Positions 1 through 6,946 of a stretch of 10,795 bases of DNA are shown piece after piece. The notes under the pieces were generated by a model. That model was given only the letters and a program-made list of their open reading frames with translations, had not been told where the DNA came from and ran no database searches. Each line of letters opens with the position of its first letter. The first letter of the stretch is position 1. Source of the DNA: Phenylobacterium aquaticum (GTDB taxonomy: Bacteria > Pseudomonadota > Alphaproteobacteria > Caulobacterales > Caulobacteraceae); NCBI RefSeq assembly GCF_947378715.1, contig NZ_CANCLE010000136.1:1-10795 (forward strand), read 5' to 3'. The translations under genes were made by a program, and so were the position numbers.

Positions 1-171
1 TCGGCCGAGACCGTGGTCGAGACCGCGATCCGCGCCAATGAGCTTGGCCGTGTTGTGGTCATACCCGGCTGGCACAACCAGCTGGCCGCCGCCCTGCTGC
101 ACTATCTGCCCCAGGGTCTGGTCGCCGCCGCAGTCCGCAGGGGTTCGGCGAAATATCATCTGGGGGACTGA
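1..171 (+). CDS. Short-chain dehydrogenase/reductase, C-terminal fragment
   Basis: The reading frame is open from the first base of the window to TGA at 169-171, giving the last 56 residues of a protein whose start lies outside. The segment reads as a helix (AETVVETAIRANELGR), then VVVIPGWHNQL and a Leu/Ala-rich helix. This is the usual end of the DltE/YqjQ-like classical SDR subgroup, where a 'VVIPG..N.L.A.L.R..P' stretch follows the Rossmann core. The NAD(P)-binding Gly motif and the catalytic Tyr-Lys pair would lie upstream and cannot be checked. The stop is 1 bp before the ATG of the GMC oxidoreductase, so the two are almost certainly co-transcribed and probably translationally coupled. 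That suggests a joint role in oxidising and reducing an alcohol or ketone substrate, which is inference. The substrate is unknown. Confidence 0.75.
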   Translation, partial: SAETVVETAIRANELGRVVVIPGWHNQLAAALLHYLPQGLVAAAVRRGSAKYHLGD

Positions 172-172
172 G

Positions 173-1765
173 ATGACCGCGCGCTTCGACCTTATCGTCA
201 TCGGCTCGGGCGCCGGCGGCGCGACCCTGGCCCAGCGGCTGGCGCCCACCGGCAAGTCGATCCTGATCCTCGAACGCGGCGAGCACCTGCCCCGCGAGGC
301 CGAGAACTGGGACTCCAAGGCGGTCTTCATCGACCACCGCTATCGCACCAAGGAGAAGTGGTACGACAAGCGCGACAAGCCCTTCGTCCCCAACACCCAC
401 TATTGGGTCGGGGGCAACACCAGCTTCTACGGCGCGGCCCTGATGCGGCTGCGCGGCCGCGACTTCGAGGAGGTCCAGCACGCCGGCGGCGTCTCACCGG
501 CCTGGCCGATCCGTCTGGCCGACCTCGCGCCCTATTATGCCGAGGCCGAGACCCTCTGGCAGGTGCACGGCCAGCGAGGCGAGGACCCCACCGAGGAGGG
601 CGATGAGCCGGCCTATGCCCACCCGGCGGTGCGCAATGATCCCGGCATCGAGCAGCTGCGCCAGCATTGGCAGGCTCAGGGTTGGAAGCCCTTCTCCCTG
701 CCGATCGGGGTCAAGCTGGACGCCGACAACCCGCTGACCTCGCCCTGCATCAAGTGCCGGACCTGCGGCGGCTATCCCTGCCTGCTGAAGGCCAAGTCCG
801 ACGCCCGCAGCCTGGCGGTCGAACCGATCCTGGGCCTGCCCAATGTCACCCTGTTGACCGGCCGCAAGGTGCTGCGGATCGAGACCGACGCCTCGGGCAA
901 GACCGTCACCGAGGTGGTCTGCGCCACCGAGCACGGCGAGGAACGCTGGAGCGGCGACATCGTGGCGCTGGCGGCCGGCGCCGCCAATTCCGCAGCGATC
1001 CTGCTGAACTCCGCCAATCCCGCCCATCCGAACGGCCTGGCCAATAGCTCCGACCAGGTGGGGCGCAACTATATGTTCCACACCCTGACCGCCATGGTCT
1101 CCCTGACCGCCGCCCCGGTGGAGATCACCTTCCCCAAGACCCAGGCGGTCAACGACTTCTACTATGGCGATCCGCGCGGCGGCTTCGACAAGCCGATGGG
1201 CCATATCCAGCTCTTGGAATACATGTCCGGCAAGACGCTGGAGGGCGAGATTTCCGACTGGCTGCCGCCGGCCCTGGTGCCCGACGCCTTCTCCAGCGCC
1301 CTGGCCAGCCGGATGCTGTCGATGCTGGTGATCTCGGAAGACCTGCCCGACCCCAAGAACCGGGTGCGGATGACCTCCGACGGCCGGCTGCGGCTGGAAT
1401 ATGAGCACAACAACCTTGAGGGCCATGAGCGGCTGGTGAAGACCCTGAAGCAGTCGCTCGACGGCTTCGTCGACCACATCCACCCGTTCTCTCAGCACCA
1501 CATCCAGTTCGATTCCCTGCTGCCGCTCTACGGCACCGCCCACCAGCTGGGCACGGTGCGGTTCGGGACCGATCCGAAGAGCTCGGTGCTGGACCCCTGG
1601 TGCAAGGCCCACGAGCTGGACAATCTCTATGTGGTCGACACCAGCTTCTTCGTCTCCTCGGCCTCGGTGAACCCGACACTCACCACCGTGGCCAACGCCA
1701 TGCGGGTCGGCGACCACTTGAAGGAAAGACTGGGCGCCCGGACGCCGGCGCCGGTTCCTGCCTAG
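173..1765 (+). CDS. GMC-family FAD-dependent oxidoreductase with a four-cysteine cluster
   Basis: This 530-aa protein has the glucose-methanol-choline oxidoreductase fold signature. The Rossmann motif G11-S-G13-A-G-G16 and Glu34 for the FAD ribose open the protein. A Gly-Gly-Asn flavin-contact segment (G81-G82-N83) follows. The C-terminal half carries AHQLGTVRFG with His457, then NLYVVDTSFF and VNPTLT with Asn500. The 43-residue His-Asn spacing matches the active-site pair of GMC enzymes such as choline oxidase. Members oxidise alcohols, sugars or sterol-like compounds with FAD. Cys192, Cys195, Cys198 and Cys203 form a CxxCxxCxxxxC cluster in the middle. The ATG at 173 is preferred because the FAD motif begins right behind it, a GGGGG run sits 6 bp upstream, and a longer start at 38 would overlap the SDR gene and add an unrelated leader. 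No signal peptide is visible, so a cytoplasmic enzyme is likely. Substrate unassigned. Confidence 0.93.
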   Translation: MTARFDLIVIGSGAGGATLAQRLAPTGKSILILERGEHLPREAENWDSKAVFIDHRYRTKEKWYDKRDKPFVPNTHYWVGGNTSFYGAALMRLRGRDFEEVQHAGGVSPAWPIRLADLAPYYAEAETLWQVHGQRGEDPTEEGDEPAYAHPAVRNDPGIEQLRQHWQAQGWKPFSLPIGVKLDADNPLTSPCIKCRTCGGYPCLLKAKSDARSLAVEPILGLPNVTLLTGRKVLRIETDASGKTVTEVVCATEHGEERWSGDIVALAAGAANSAAILLNSANPAHPNGLANSSDQVGRNYMFHTLTAMVSLTAAPVEITFPKTQAVNDFYYGDPRGGFDKPMGHIQLLEYMSGKTLEGEISDWLPPALVPDAFSSALASRMLSMLVISEDLPDPKNRVRMTSDGRLRLEYEHNNLEGHERLVKTLKQSLDGFVDHIHPFSQHHIQFDSLLPLYGTAHQLGTVRFGTDPKSSVLDPWCKAHELDNLYVVDTSFFVSSASVNPTLTTVANAMRVGDHLKERLGARTPAPVPA

Positions 1766-1807
1766 GCGACGCTTGCCAGGGCCGGCGGAGCCCCTCATCT
1801 AGCGATC

Positions 1808-3889
1808 ATGTCCCTGACCCCGCCGACCGCCCGCCGCGACCCGAAGACCATCGTCCAGCTGGGGCGCACCCGGGTCGATGACTATGCCTGGATGAAGGAC
1901 GACAACTGGCGCGAGGTGCTGCGCGACCCGTCGGCCTTGCGCGCCGACATCCGCGAACACCTGACCGCCGAGAACGCCTACGCCAAGGAGATGCTGGCGG
2001 GGACCGAGGCCCTGCAGGCGGAAATGTTCGCGGAGATGAAGGGCCGCATCAAGGAGGACGACAGCTCCGTCCCCTCCCCCGACGGGGCCTGGGACTATTA
2101 TGTCCGCTACGAGATCGGGGCCGAGCATCCGATCCATGCGCGCCGACCGCGCGGCCGCACCGACGGCGAGGTGGTGCTGCTGAACGAGGACGAACTGGCC
2201 CAGGGCAAGGCCTTCTTCCAGGTGGGCGCGGCCCACCACAGCCCCGACCACCGGCTCTACGCCTATGCCTGCGACGAGCAGGGATCGGAATATTACACCA
2301 TCCGCGTCAAGGACCTGGCCACCGGCGAGGTGCTGCCCTGGACCATCGACAGCGCCTATGGCGACTTCGCCTTCTCGCCCGACAGCCAGTGGCTGTTCTG
2401 GATCTGGCGCGACGACAACGCCCGGCCCTCCAAGGTCTTCCGCCGCCCGGCCCGGGGCGGCGAGGATGTGCTGGTCTATGAGGAGGCCGACGAGGGCATG
2501 TTCCTGGGCGTCGGAACCACCGCCGACGACAGCCACATCGTCATCCATGTCGGCAACCAGGAGACCACTGAGCTGTGGCTGATCCCGGCCGCCGATCCGA
2601 CCCAGGGCGCCGTGGTGGTCGAGCCGCGCCAGGTCGGAGTGAAGTACGAGGCCGACCACTGGTCCGACCGCTGGGTGATCCGCACCAACGCCGACGGCGC
2701 CGTGGACTTCAAGCTCGCCCGCTCCCAGGCCGAGATCCCGGCCAAGGCCACCTGGGTGGATTTCGTCGCCCACCAGCCCGGCCGGTTCATCACCGGCTTC
2801 GCCGCCTATGCGAACCATCTGGCGCGGCTGGAGCGGGTCGACGCCAATGACCGCATCACCATCATGGCCCGCGAGGGCGGCGAGCATGTGGTGGCCTTCG
2901 AGGAAGAGGCCCACGCGCTGTCGCTCAGCGAGGGCTATGAGTACGACACGACGCTGACCCGCTTCGTCTACCAGTCGCCGACCACGCCTAGGCAGTGGAT
3001 CGACTACGACATGGCCACGCGGGAACGGACCCTGCGCAAGACCCAGGAAATCCCCTCCGGTCACGATCCGAGCCGCTATGTGGCCCGCCGCCTGATGGCC
3101 ACCGCCGCCGACGGGGCCGAGGTGCCGATCACCGTCCTGATGCTCAAGGACACCCCGCTCGACGGCTCCGCCCCCCTGCTGCTCTACGGCTACGGCTCCT
3201 ACGGCCACGCCATGGAGCCCAGCTTCTCGATCCGCAGCCTGAGCCTGGTGGATCGCGGCTGGATCTGGGCCACCGCCCATGTGCGCGGCGGCTCCGACAA
3301 GGGCTGGGGCTGGTTCCTCGACGGACGCAAGGAGAAGAAGGTCAACACCTTCACCGACTTCATCGCCTGCGCCGAGCACCTGGCCGACCAGGGCTATGGC
3401 CAGCGCGGCCGCATGGTCGCCTATGGCGGCTCGGCCGGCGGCATGCTGATGGGGGCGATCGCCAATATGCGCCCCGACCTCTGGGCCGGGATCATCGCCG
3501 CCGTGCCCTTCGTCGACGTGCTCAACACCATGAGCGACACCACCCTGCCGCTCACCCCGCCGGAATGGCCCGAATGGGGCAACCCGCTGGAGGACGCGGC
3601 GGCCTATGACCAGATCGCCAGCTACAGTCCCTATGACAACGTCGCCGCCCTGGCCTATCCGCCGATCCTGGCGACCGGCGGCCTGTCGGACCCCCGGGTG
3701 ACCTATTGGGAACCGGAGAAGTGGGTGGCGCGGCTGCGCGAAAATTCCACCAGCGCCTCGCCGATCCTGCTCAAGATCAACATGGAGGCCGGCCATGGCG
3801 GCGCGTCCGGCCGATTTGATTTCCTGAAGGAGATCGCCCTCGACTACGCCTTCGCCGTCTGGGCGGTGGCCCGGGGCTGGGAAGGCTGA
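1808..3889 (+). CDS. ptrB: Oligopeptidase B (S9A prolyl oligopeptidase family)
   Basis: The 693-aa product has the length and layout of oligopeptidase B, a cytoplasmic serine peptidase that cleaves short peptides after basic residues. Roughly residues 1-410 form the seven-bladed propeller that restricts access. The rest is the alpha/beta-hydrolase domain. The catalytic triad is clear: Ser542 in GGSAGGML, Asp628 in GGLSDPRVTYWEP and His663 in EAGHGG. Each lies 10-11 residues beyond the E. coli equivalents (532, 617, 652, from memory). The oxyanion and lid segments YGYGSYG and HVRGGSDKGWGW are also typical. Acidic residues known to set basic-residue specificity are only partly kept: Glu586 is present, but Pro588, Glu470 and Ser472 replace residues that are acidic in the enterobacterial enzyme. 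The ATG at 1808 starts the conserved N-terminus; its ribosome-binding site is weak. It follows the GMC gene by 42 bp and precedes a GNAT gene by 11 bp. Confidence 0.95.
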   Translation: MSLTPPTARRDPKTIVQLGRTRVDDYAWMKDDNWREVLRDPSALRADIREHLTAENAYAKEMLAGTEALQAEMFAEMKGRIKEDDSSVPSPDGAWDYYVRYEIGAEHPIHARRPRGRTDGEVVLLNEDELAQGKAFFQVGAAHHSPDHRLYAYACDEQGSEYYTIRVKDLATGEVLPWTIDSAYGDFAFSPDSQWLFWIWRDDNARPSKVFRRPARGGEDVLVYEEADEGMFLGVGTTADDSHIVIHVGNQETTELWLIPAADPTQGAVVVEPRQVGVKYEADHWSDRWVIRTNADGAVDFKLARSQAEIPAKATWVDFVAHQPGRFITGFAAYANHLARLERVDANDRITIMAREGGEHVVAFEEEAHALSLSEGYEYDTTLTRFVYQSPTTPRQWIDYDMATRERTLRKTQEIPSGHDPSRYVARRLMATAADGAEVPITVLMLKDTPLDGSAPLLLYGYGSYGHAMEPSFSIRSLSLVDRGWIWATAHVRGGSDKGWGWFLDGRKEKKVNTFTDFIACAEHLADQGYGQRGRMVAYGGSAGGMLMGAIANMRPDLWAGIIAAVPFVDVLNTMSDTTLPLTPPEWPEWGNPLEDAAAYDQIASYSPYDNVAALAYPPILATGGLSDPRVTYWEPEKWVARLRENSTSASPILLKINMEAGHGGASGRFDFLKEIALDYAFAVWAVARGWEG

Positions 3890-3900
3890 AGAGGAAGGCC

Positions 3901-4446
3901 ATGATCGTCAGACCGTCCCTGGAGACCGACGCCCCGGCGCTCGCCGCCATCTATGGCCACCATGTGCTGACCGGCCTCGCCTCCTTCGAGGAGGTCCCCC
4001 CGACCGCTGAGGACATGGCCGGTCGGCGCGCCGCCGTGGTGGCGCTTGGCCTGCCCTATCTGGTGGCGGAAGAGGATGGGACAGTGCTGGGCTTCGCCTA
4101 TGCCGGCGCCTTCCGGCCCCGCGCCGCCTATCGCTACACCGTCGAGGACAGCGTCTATGTCTCGCCCGACGCCATTGGCAAAGGGGTGGGCAGGGCGGTC
4201 CTGTCCCAGGTCCTGGCGGCCTGCGAGGCGCTGGGCCTGCGCCAGGTGATGGCGGTGATCGGCGACAGCGGCAACGCCGCCTCGATCGGCCTGCACCAGG
4301 CCCTGGGCTTCGAGCATGCCGGGGTCTGCAAGGCCGTGGGCTTCAAGCATGGCCGCTGGGTCGACACGGTCTGGATGCAGAAGTCCCTGAACGGCGGGGA
4401 AGCCCGCGCGCCCGACGCCCCGGGCCTGGCCCTGGACGGTCATTGA
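3901..4446 (+). CDS. GNAT N-acetyltransferase, phosphinothricin/L-amino-acid acetyltransferase-like
   Basis: This 181-aa protein is a single GNAT domain of the Pat/MnaT (YncA) type, which transfers acetyl from acetyl-CoA to the amino group of methionine-sulfoximine-like or phosphinothricin-like amino acids. Seen in the sequence are the N-terminal IRP-like strand (MIVRPSLETDAPALAAIY), the FRPRAAYRYTVEDSVYV strand pair with Glu82, the acetyl-CoA pyrophosphate loop AIGKGVG at 91-97, Asn125-Ala-Ala-Ser-Ile, and the LHQALGFEHAG segment near 131-141. The usual family ends near residue 164; the last 17 residues are a Gly/Ala/Pro tail. AGAGGAAGG directly upstream is a strong ribosome-binding site, and the gap to the ptrB stop is 11 bp, so co-expression is likely. 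A true substrate cannot be read from the sequence; resistance to a herbicide should not be assumed. Confidence 0.88.
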   Translation: MIVRPSLETDAPALAAIYGHHVLTGLASFEEVPPTAEDMAGRRAAVVALGLPYLVAEEDGTVLGFAYAGAFRPRAAYRYTVEDSVYVSPDAIGKGVGRAVLSQVLAACEALGLRQVMAVIGDSGNAASIGLHQALGFEHAGVCKAVGFKHGRWVDTVWMQKSLNGGEARAPDAPGLALDGH

Positions 4447-4458
4447 CCCGGAAGGGAA

Positions 4459-4496
4459 GATAGTTTTTTCCTATCTAAAACTCAATTTAGATCGAT
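4459..4496 (+). promoter_or_regulatory. OxyR-type operator upstream of the catalase gene
   Basis: OxyR recognises four ATAG/CTAT-type tetranucleotides separated by 7-bp gaps (ATAG-N7-CTAT-N7-ATAG-N7-CTAT). Here ATAG is at 4460-4463 and CTAT at 4471-4474, a perfect first dyad that extends to GATAG-N7-CTATC. At the expected 7-bp steps, TCAA (4482-4485) matches 1 of 4 and CGAT (4493-4496) matches 3 of 4, so 12 of 16 core positions fit. The site ends 61 bp before the catalase start, in a stretch that is only 35% GC (21/60 in 4441-4500). Position, spacing and the regulated gene all agree with peroxide induction by OxyR. This is inference from motif and context. The core promoter cannot be placed with confidence. 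Confidence 0.6.
4473..4492. repeat. 7-bp inverted repeat in the catalase promoter
   Basis: ATCTAAA (4473-4479) and TTTAGAT (4486-4492) are perfect inverted copies separated by 6 bp. The palindrome lies inside the OxyR-like site but out of register with its second dyad. It could be a binding site for another dimeric regulator or a by-product of the AT-rich operator. It has no T-run that would make it a terminator for the upstream GNAT gene. Confidence 0.6.
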
Positions 4497-4557
4497 TAGA
4501 CTTATGGAACGTCAGGCTCGACCATGACCTCAAGCTATCCAGCTCGAGGAACTCCCG

Positions 4558-6021
4558 ATGTCCGATCAACCGACCCTGACCACCGCTTCCGGCATTCCGG
4601 TCGCCGACAACCAGAACTCGCTGAGCGCCGGTCCGCGCGGCCCCCTGCTGCTGCAGGACTTCCACCTGATCGAGAAGCTGCAGCACTTCAACCGCGAGCG
4701 CATCCCCGAGCGGGTCGTCCACGCCAAGGGCTCGGGCGCCTTTGGGACCTTCACGGTCACCCACGACATCACCCGCTTCACCAAGGCCAGGCTGTTCGCT
4801 GAGATCGGCAAGACCACTGAGACCTTCGTGCGGTTCTCCACGGTCGGCGGCGAACGCGGTTCGGCCGACACCGAGCGCGATCCGCGCGGCTTCGCCATGC
4901 GGTTCTACACCGAGGACGGCAACTGGGACCTGGTGGGCAACAACACTCCGATGTTCTTCATCAAGGACCCGATCAAGTTCCCCGACTTCGTCCACACCCA
5001 GAAGCGCGATCCGCAGACCAATCTGAAGTCGCCGACCATGATGTTCGATTTCTGGAGCAAGGCGCCGGAATCCCTGCACCAGGTGACCATGCTGTTCAGC
5101 AATCGCGGCACGCCGGACGGCTATCGCCACATGGACGGCTTCGGCAGCCACACCTACAGCCTGATCAATGCGGCCGGCGAGCGGGTGTTCGTGAAGTGGC
5201 ACCTGCGCACCCAGCAGGGCATCAGGAACCTCAGCGCCGCGGAAGCCGGCCGCCTGGCCGGCGCGGACCCGGACTACGCCCAGCGCGACCTGTTCGGGGC
5301 CATCGCCCGCGGCGACTATCCCCGCTGGGAAGTGCGTATCCAGGTCGCCACCGAGGCTGAGCTTGCGGAATGGGAGGCGCGGACCGGCTGGAACCCCTTC
5401 GACCTGACCAAGGTCTGGCCGCACGCCGACTTCCCGCGCATGCCGGTCGGCATATTGGAGCTGAACCGCAATCCGGCGAACTACCATGCCGAGGTCGAGC
5501 AGGCGGCCTTCTCGCCGGCCAACCTCGTGCCGGGCATGGGCTATTCGCCGGACAAGATGCTGCAGGGCCGGCTGTTCGGCTATCACGACGCCCAGCTCTA
5601 TCGGGTCGGGACCAATCACCAGCACCTGCCGGTCAACGCGCCACGCTGCCCCTTCCACAACCAGCAGCGGGACGGCCAGATGGCGATCGCCAACGGCGGC
5701 TCGGCGCCCAACTACGCCAATGTCCAGGCTGCGGGCAGCCAGCCGAGCGGCTTCGGCCACGGCGATGCGGGCTGGGACCTGAGCGGCGCGGCGGGGCGGT
5801 ATGACGGCCGGGGCCAGGAGGACGATTTCACCCAGGCCGGCAATCTGTTCCGCATCCTGCCGCCCCAGGAGCGCCAGGACCTGTTCGACAATCTGGCCGG
5901 TCCGCTGAGCCAGGTGAGCGACGAGATCCTGCAAAGGCAGCTGGGCCACTTCGACAAGGCCGACCCGGCCTATGGCGCCGGGGTGCGCGCCGCCTTGGCC
6001 GCCCGGGCCGCCAAGGCCTGA
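4558..6021 (+). CDS. katA: Monofunctional heme catalase (small-subunit, clade 3 type)
   Basis: The 487-aa protein dismutates hydrogen peroxide to water and oxygen. The distal-side residues are His55 in RVVHAKGSGAFG, Ser94 in VRFSTVGGERGSADTERDP and Asn128 in DLVGNNTPMFFIKD. His55 to Asn128 is 73 residues, as in mammalian catalase. The proximal heme ligand is Tyr342 in RLFGYHDAQLY with Arg338 four residues before. KVWPHADFP, part of the NADPH-binding region of small-subunit catalases, is also present. Length and absence of a C-terminal flavodoxin-like domain place it with small-subunit enzymes rather than KatE-type large ones. The start at 4558 has GAGGA 7 bp upstream and begins a typical N-terminus. 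No signal peptide is visible, so it is cytoplasmic. The upstream 111 bp carry an OxyR-like operator, so the gene is probably its own peroxide-induced unit. The symbol katA is by family convention. Confidence 0.97.
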   Translation: MSDQPTLTTASGIPVADNQNSLSAGPRGPLLLQDFHLIEKLQHFNRERIPERVVHAKGSGAFGTFTVTHDITRFTKARLFAEIGKTTETFVRFSTVGGERGSADTERDPRGFAMRFYTEDGNWDLVGNNTPMFFIKDPIKFPDFVHTQKRDPQTNLKSPTMMFDFWSKAPESLHQVTMLFSNRGTPDGYRHMDGFGSHTYSLINAAGERVFVKWHLRTQQGIRNLSAAEAGRLAGADPDYAQRDLFGAIARGDYPRWEVRIQVATEAELAEWEARTGWNPFDLTKVWPHADFPRMPVGILELNRNPANYHAEVEQAAFSPANLVPGMGYSPDKMLQGRLFGYHDAQLYRVGTNHQHLPVNAPRCPFHNQQRDGQMAIANGGSAPNYANVQAAGSQPSGFGHGDAGWDLSGAAGRYDGRGQEDDFTQAGNLFRILPPQERQDLFDNLAGPLSQVSDEILQRQLGHFDKADPAYGAGVRAALAARAAKA

Positions 6022-6031
6022 TTCGAGACCT

Positions 6032-6069
6032 GGGGCGGGTCCGTCATGCCGACGGGCTCGCCCTGCCCC
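6032..6069 (+). terminator. Possible hairpin terminator after catalase
   Basis: Nested inverted repeats start 10 bp after the catalase stop: GGGGC (6032-6036) with GCCCC (6065-6069), GGG (6037-6039) with CCC (6061-6063), and CCGTC (6041-6045) with GACGG (6051-6055). A 5-base asymmetric bulge (6056-6060) interrupts the stem. No T-run follows, so it may only protect the transcript 3' end or act with Rho. Weak call in GC-rich DNA. Confidence 0.35.
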
Positions 6070-6163
6070 CTCACGCGCCCGGCCGCGCGCGACGCGGTGG
6101 TCCAGCCGGCCACGATCTCGCAATCCCTTGCGGAGACAGGTCTTTGTCGATGTCGGGAGAGAT

Positions 6164-6237
6164 TGGCTGGGGAACTAGGACTCGAACCTAGAATGACGGT
6201 ACCAAAAACCGCAGTGTTACCATTACACCATTCCCCA
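6164..6237 (-). tRNA. tRNA-Gln(TTG)
   Basis: On the minus strand a full cloverleaf can be folded. The acceptor stem is TGGGGAA (6237-6231) with TTCCCCA (6174-6168), followed by discriminator G and an encoded CCA (6166-6164). The anticodon stem GCGGT/ACCGT encloses the loop TTTTGGT, giving anticodon TTG for glutamine. The T arm reads CTAGG-TTCGAGT-CCTAG. Length is 74 nt including CCA. The gene is downstream of catalase in opposite orientation. Confidence 0.96.
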
Positions 6238-6275
6238 GCAGGAACAGCGACGGGCTGGGCCCGCGCGAGGGCGTG

Positions 6276-6304
6276 TGGATAGCGCAACGGTTTCGTGGAT
6301 GCAA
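6276..6304 (-). promoter_or_regulatory. Promoter for tRNA-Gln
   Basis: On the minus strand TTGCAT (6304-6299) and TATCCA (6281-6276) are separated by exactly 17 bp, a plausible housekeeping sigma-factor promoter. Transcription would start near 6269, giving a 5' leader of about 30 nt before the mature tRNA. Called from hexamer match, spacing and position. Confidence 0.55.
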
Positions 6305-6319
6305 CGGCCTCGACGTCGC

Positions 6320-6348
6320 TTGCGGCCCACAATTCCCTCCTCTATATA
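6320..6348 (+). promoter_or_regulatory. Promoter for tRNA-Pro
   Basis: TTGCGG (6320-6325) and TATATA (6343-6348) are 17 bp apart and lie 15 bp before the mature 5' end of tRNA-Pro. The start would be near 6355, giving a short leader of about 9 nt. The GCGCCCTCC stretch after the -10 resembles the GC-rich discriminator seen at stringently controlled stable-RNA promoters; that comparison is inference. The -35 is only 15 bp from the -35 of the divergent tRNA-Gln promoter. Confidence 0.65.
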
Positions 6349-6363
6349 GCGCCCTCCTCAAGT

Positions 6364-6440
6364 CGGAGTGTGGCTCAGTCTGGTAGAGCACCGCGTTCGG
6401 GACGCGGGGGTCGCAGGTTCAAATCCTGCCACTCCGACCA
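6364..6440 (+). tRNA. tRNA-Pro(CGG)
   Basis: A 77-nt cloverleaf with encoded CCA. The acceptor stem is CGGAGTG (6364-6370) with CACTCCG (6430-6436), discriminator A and CCA at 6438-6440. The anticodon stem CCGCG/CGCGG holds the loop TTCGGGA, anticodon CGG for proline. The T arm is GCAGG-TTCAAAT-CCTGC. It points toward the low-GC accessory segment that begins beyond its 3' end. Confidence 0.97.
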
Positions 6441-6500
6441 AGAGGACCTTCCCCAGATCCCGACGGGGCGATCCTTCCCAAGACATCACCCGCTTGGCCT

Positions 6501-6539
6501 GTGCGCGCAGGCGGCGGCCCTCCCCACAGGGCGGCGCAC
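6501..6539 (-). terminator. Nested hairpin downstream of the candidate immunity gene
   Basis: GTGCGC (6501-6506) pairs with GCGCAC (6534-6539), and inside it GCCCT (6517-6521) pairs with AGGGC (6528-6532) around a 6-nt loop. It begins 27 bp past the stop of the minus-strand 126-aa gene, where its transcript should end. No T-run follows on either strand, so its function is uncertain. The rest of 6441-6565 shows no further feature. Confidence 0.35.
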
Positions 6540-6565
6540 GACAAATCGCCGGCGGTCGACCCGCC

Positions 6566-6946
6566 CTAAGCCGGCGTCGGAAACCCTGAGACCCGGCTGA
6601 AACGTCCGTCGGCCCCTAAGATGGCTTTCAGGTCCGCCAGAAAGGCGTCGAACACCTTCTGATCCGGCCACAGGGACCACGTCATGTGCCCCGCATTGAG
6701 ATAGTTCTCGTCGGATGCGATCAGGCTGACCTTCAGCCAGAAACGCTTCTTGTTCCGCGAGATGTCCAGTTCCCAGCCACTTTCCTGGGCGTCGATCGGA
6801 TCGGACACCTCATATCCTCGCGCCTCAAGCCCCGCCTTCAGGACTTCCACGACGTTTCGACCGGGCCACTGCACGAACCCGGCATCATCCTCGACGGAGT
6901 CATCGGCAAAGGCGGAATGGAATTCGATTTTCACGTAGCGGCTCAC
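6566..6946 (-). CDS. Small acidic protein, candidate immunity protein of the adjacent toxin-like gene
   Basis: This gene encodes 126 aa with no named family that I can recognise. It starts with GTG at 6946, which overlaps the TGA of the upstream 384-aa gene as GTGA. A perfect AGGAGG sits 7 nt before the start, inside the upstream coding region, so it should be translated strongly and coupled to that gene. The product has no signal peptide or membrane segment. Its N-terminal third is rich in Asp and Glu (DDSVEDDAG at 15-23), and its centre reads GYEVSDPIDAQESGWELDI and KRFWLKVSLIA, suggesting a small alpha/beta protein. A helix with FDAFLADLKAIL follows near 99-110. Small size, acidity, tight coupling and better ribosome binding than its partner are all expected of an immunity protein that binds a toxin. 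The role is inferred from context only. Confidence 0.6.
   Translation of the reverse strand: MSRYVKIEFHSAFADDSVEDDAGFVQWPGRNVVEVLKAGLEARGYEVSDPIDAQESGWELDISRNKKRFWLKVSLIASDENYLNAGHMTWSLWPDQKVFDAFLADLKAILGADGRFSRVSGFPTPA

Noticed and set aside
1799..3796. A 665-residue open frame on the minus strand
   Set aside because: It is antisense to oligopeptidase B, which has an intact triad and full family length. The minus frame has low-complexity Gly/Ala/Val/His/Gln composition typical of antisense frames in GC-rich DNA.
4471..6123. A 550-residue open frame on the minus strand
   Set aside because: It is antisense to the catalase gene, runs through its promoter, and has the same antisense-like composition with no recognisable motif.
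5970..6332. A 120-residue minus-strand frame
   Set aside because: It covers the tRNA-Gln gene and its promoter, so translation is very unlikely.
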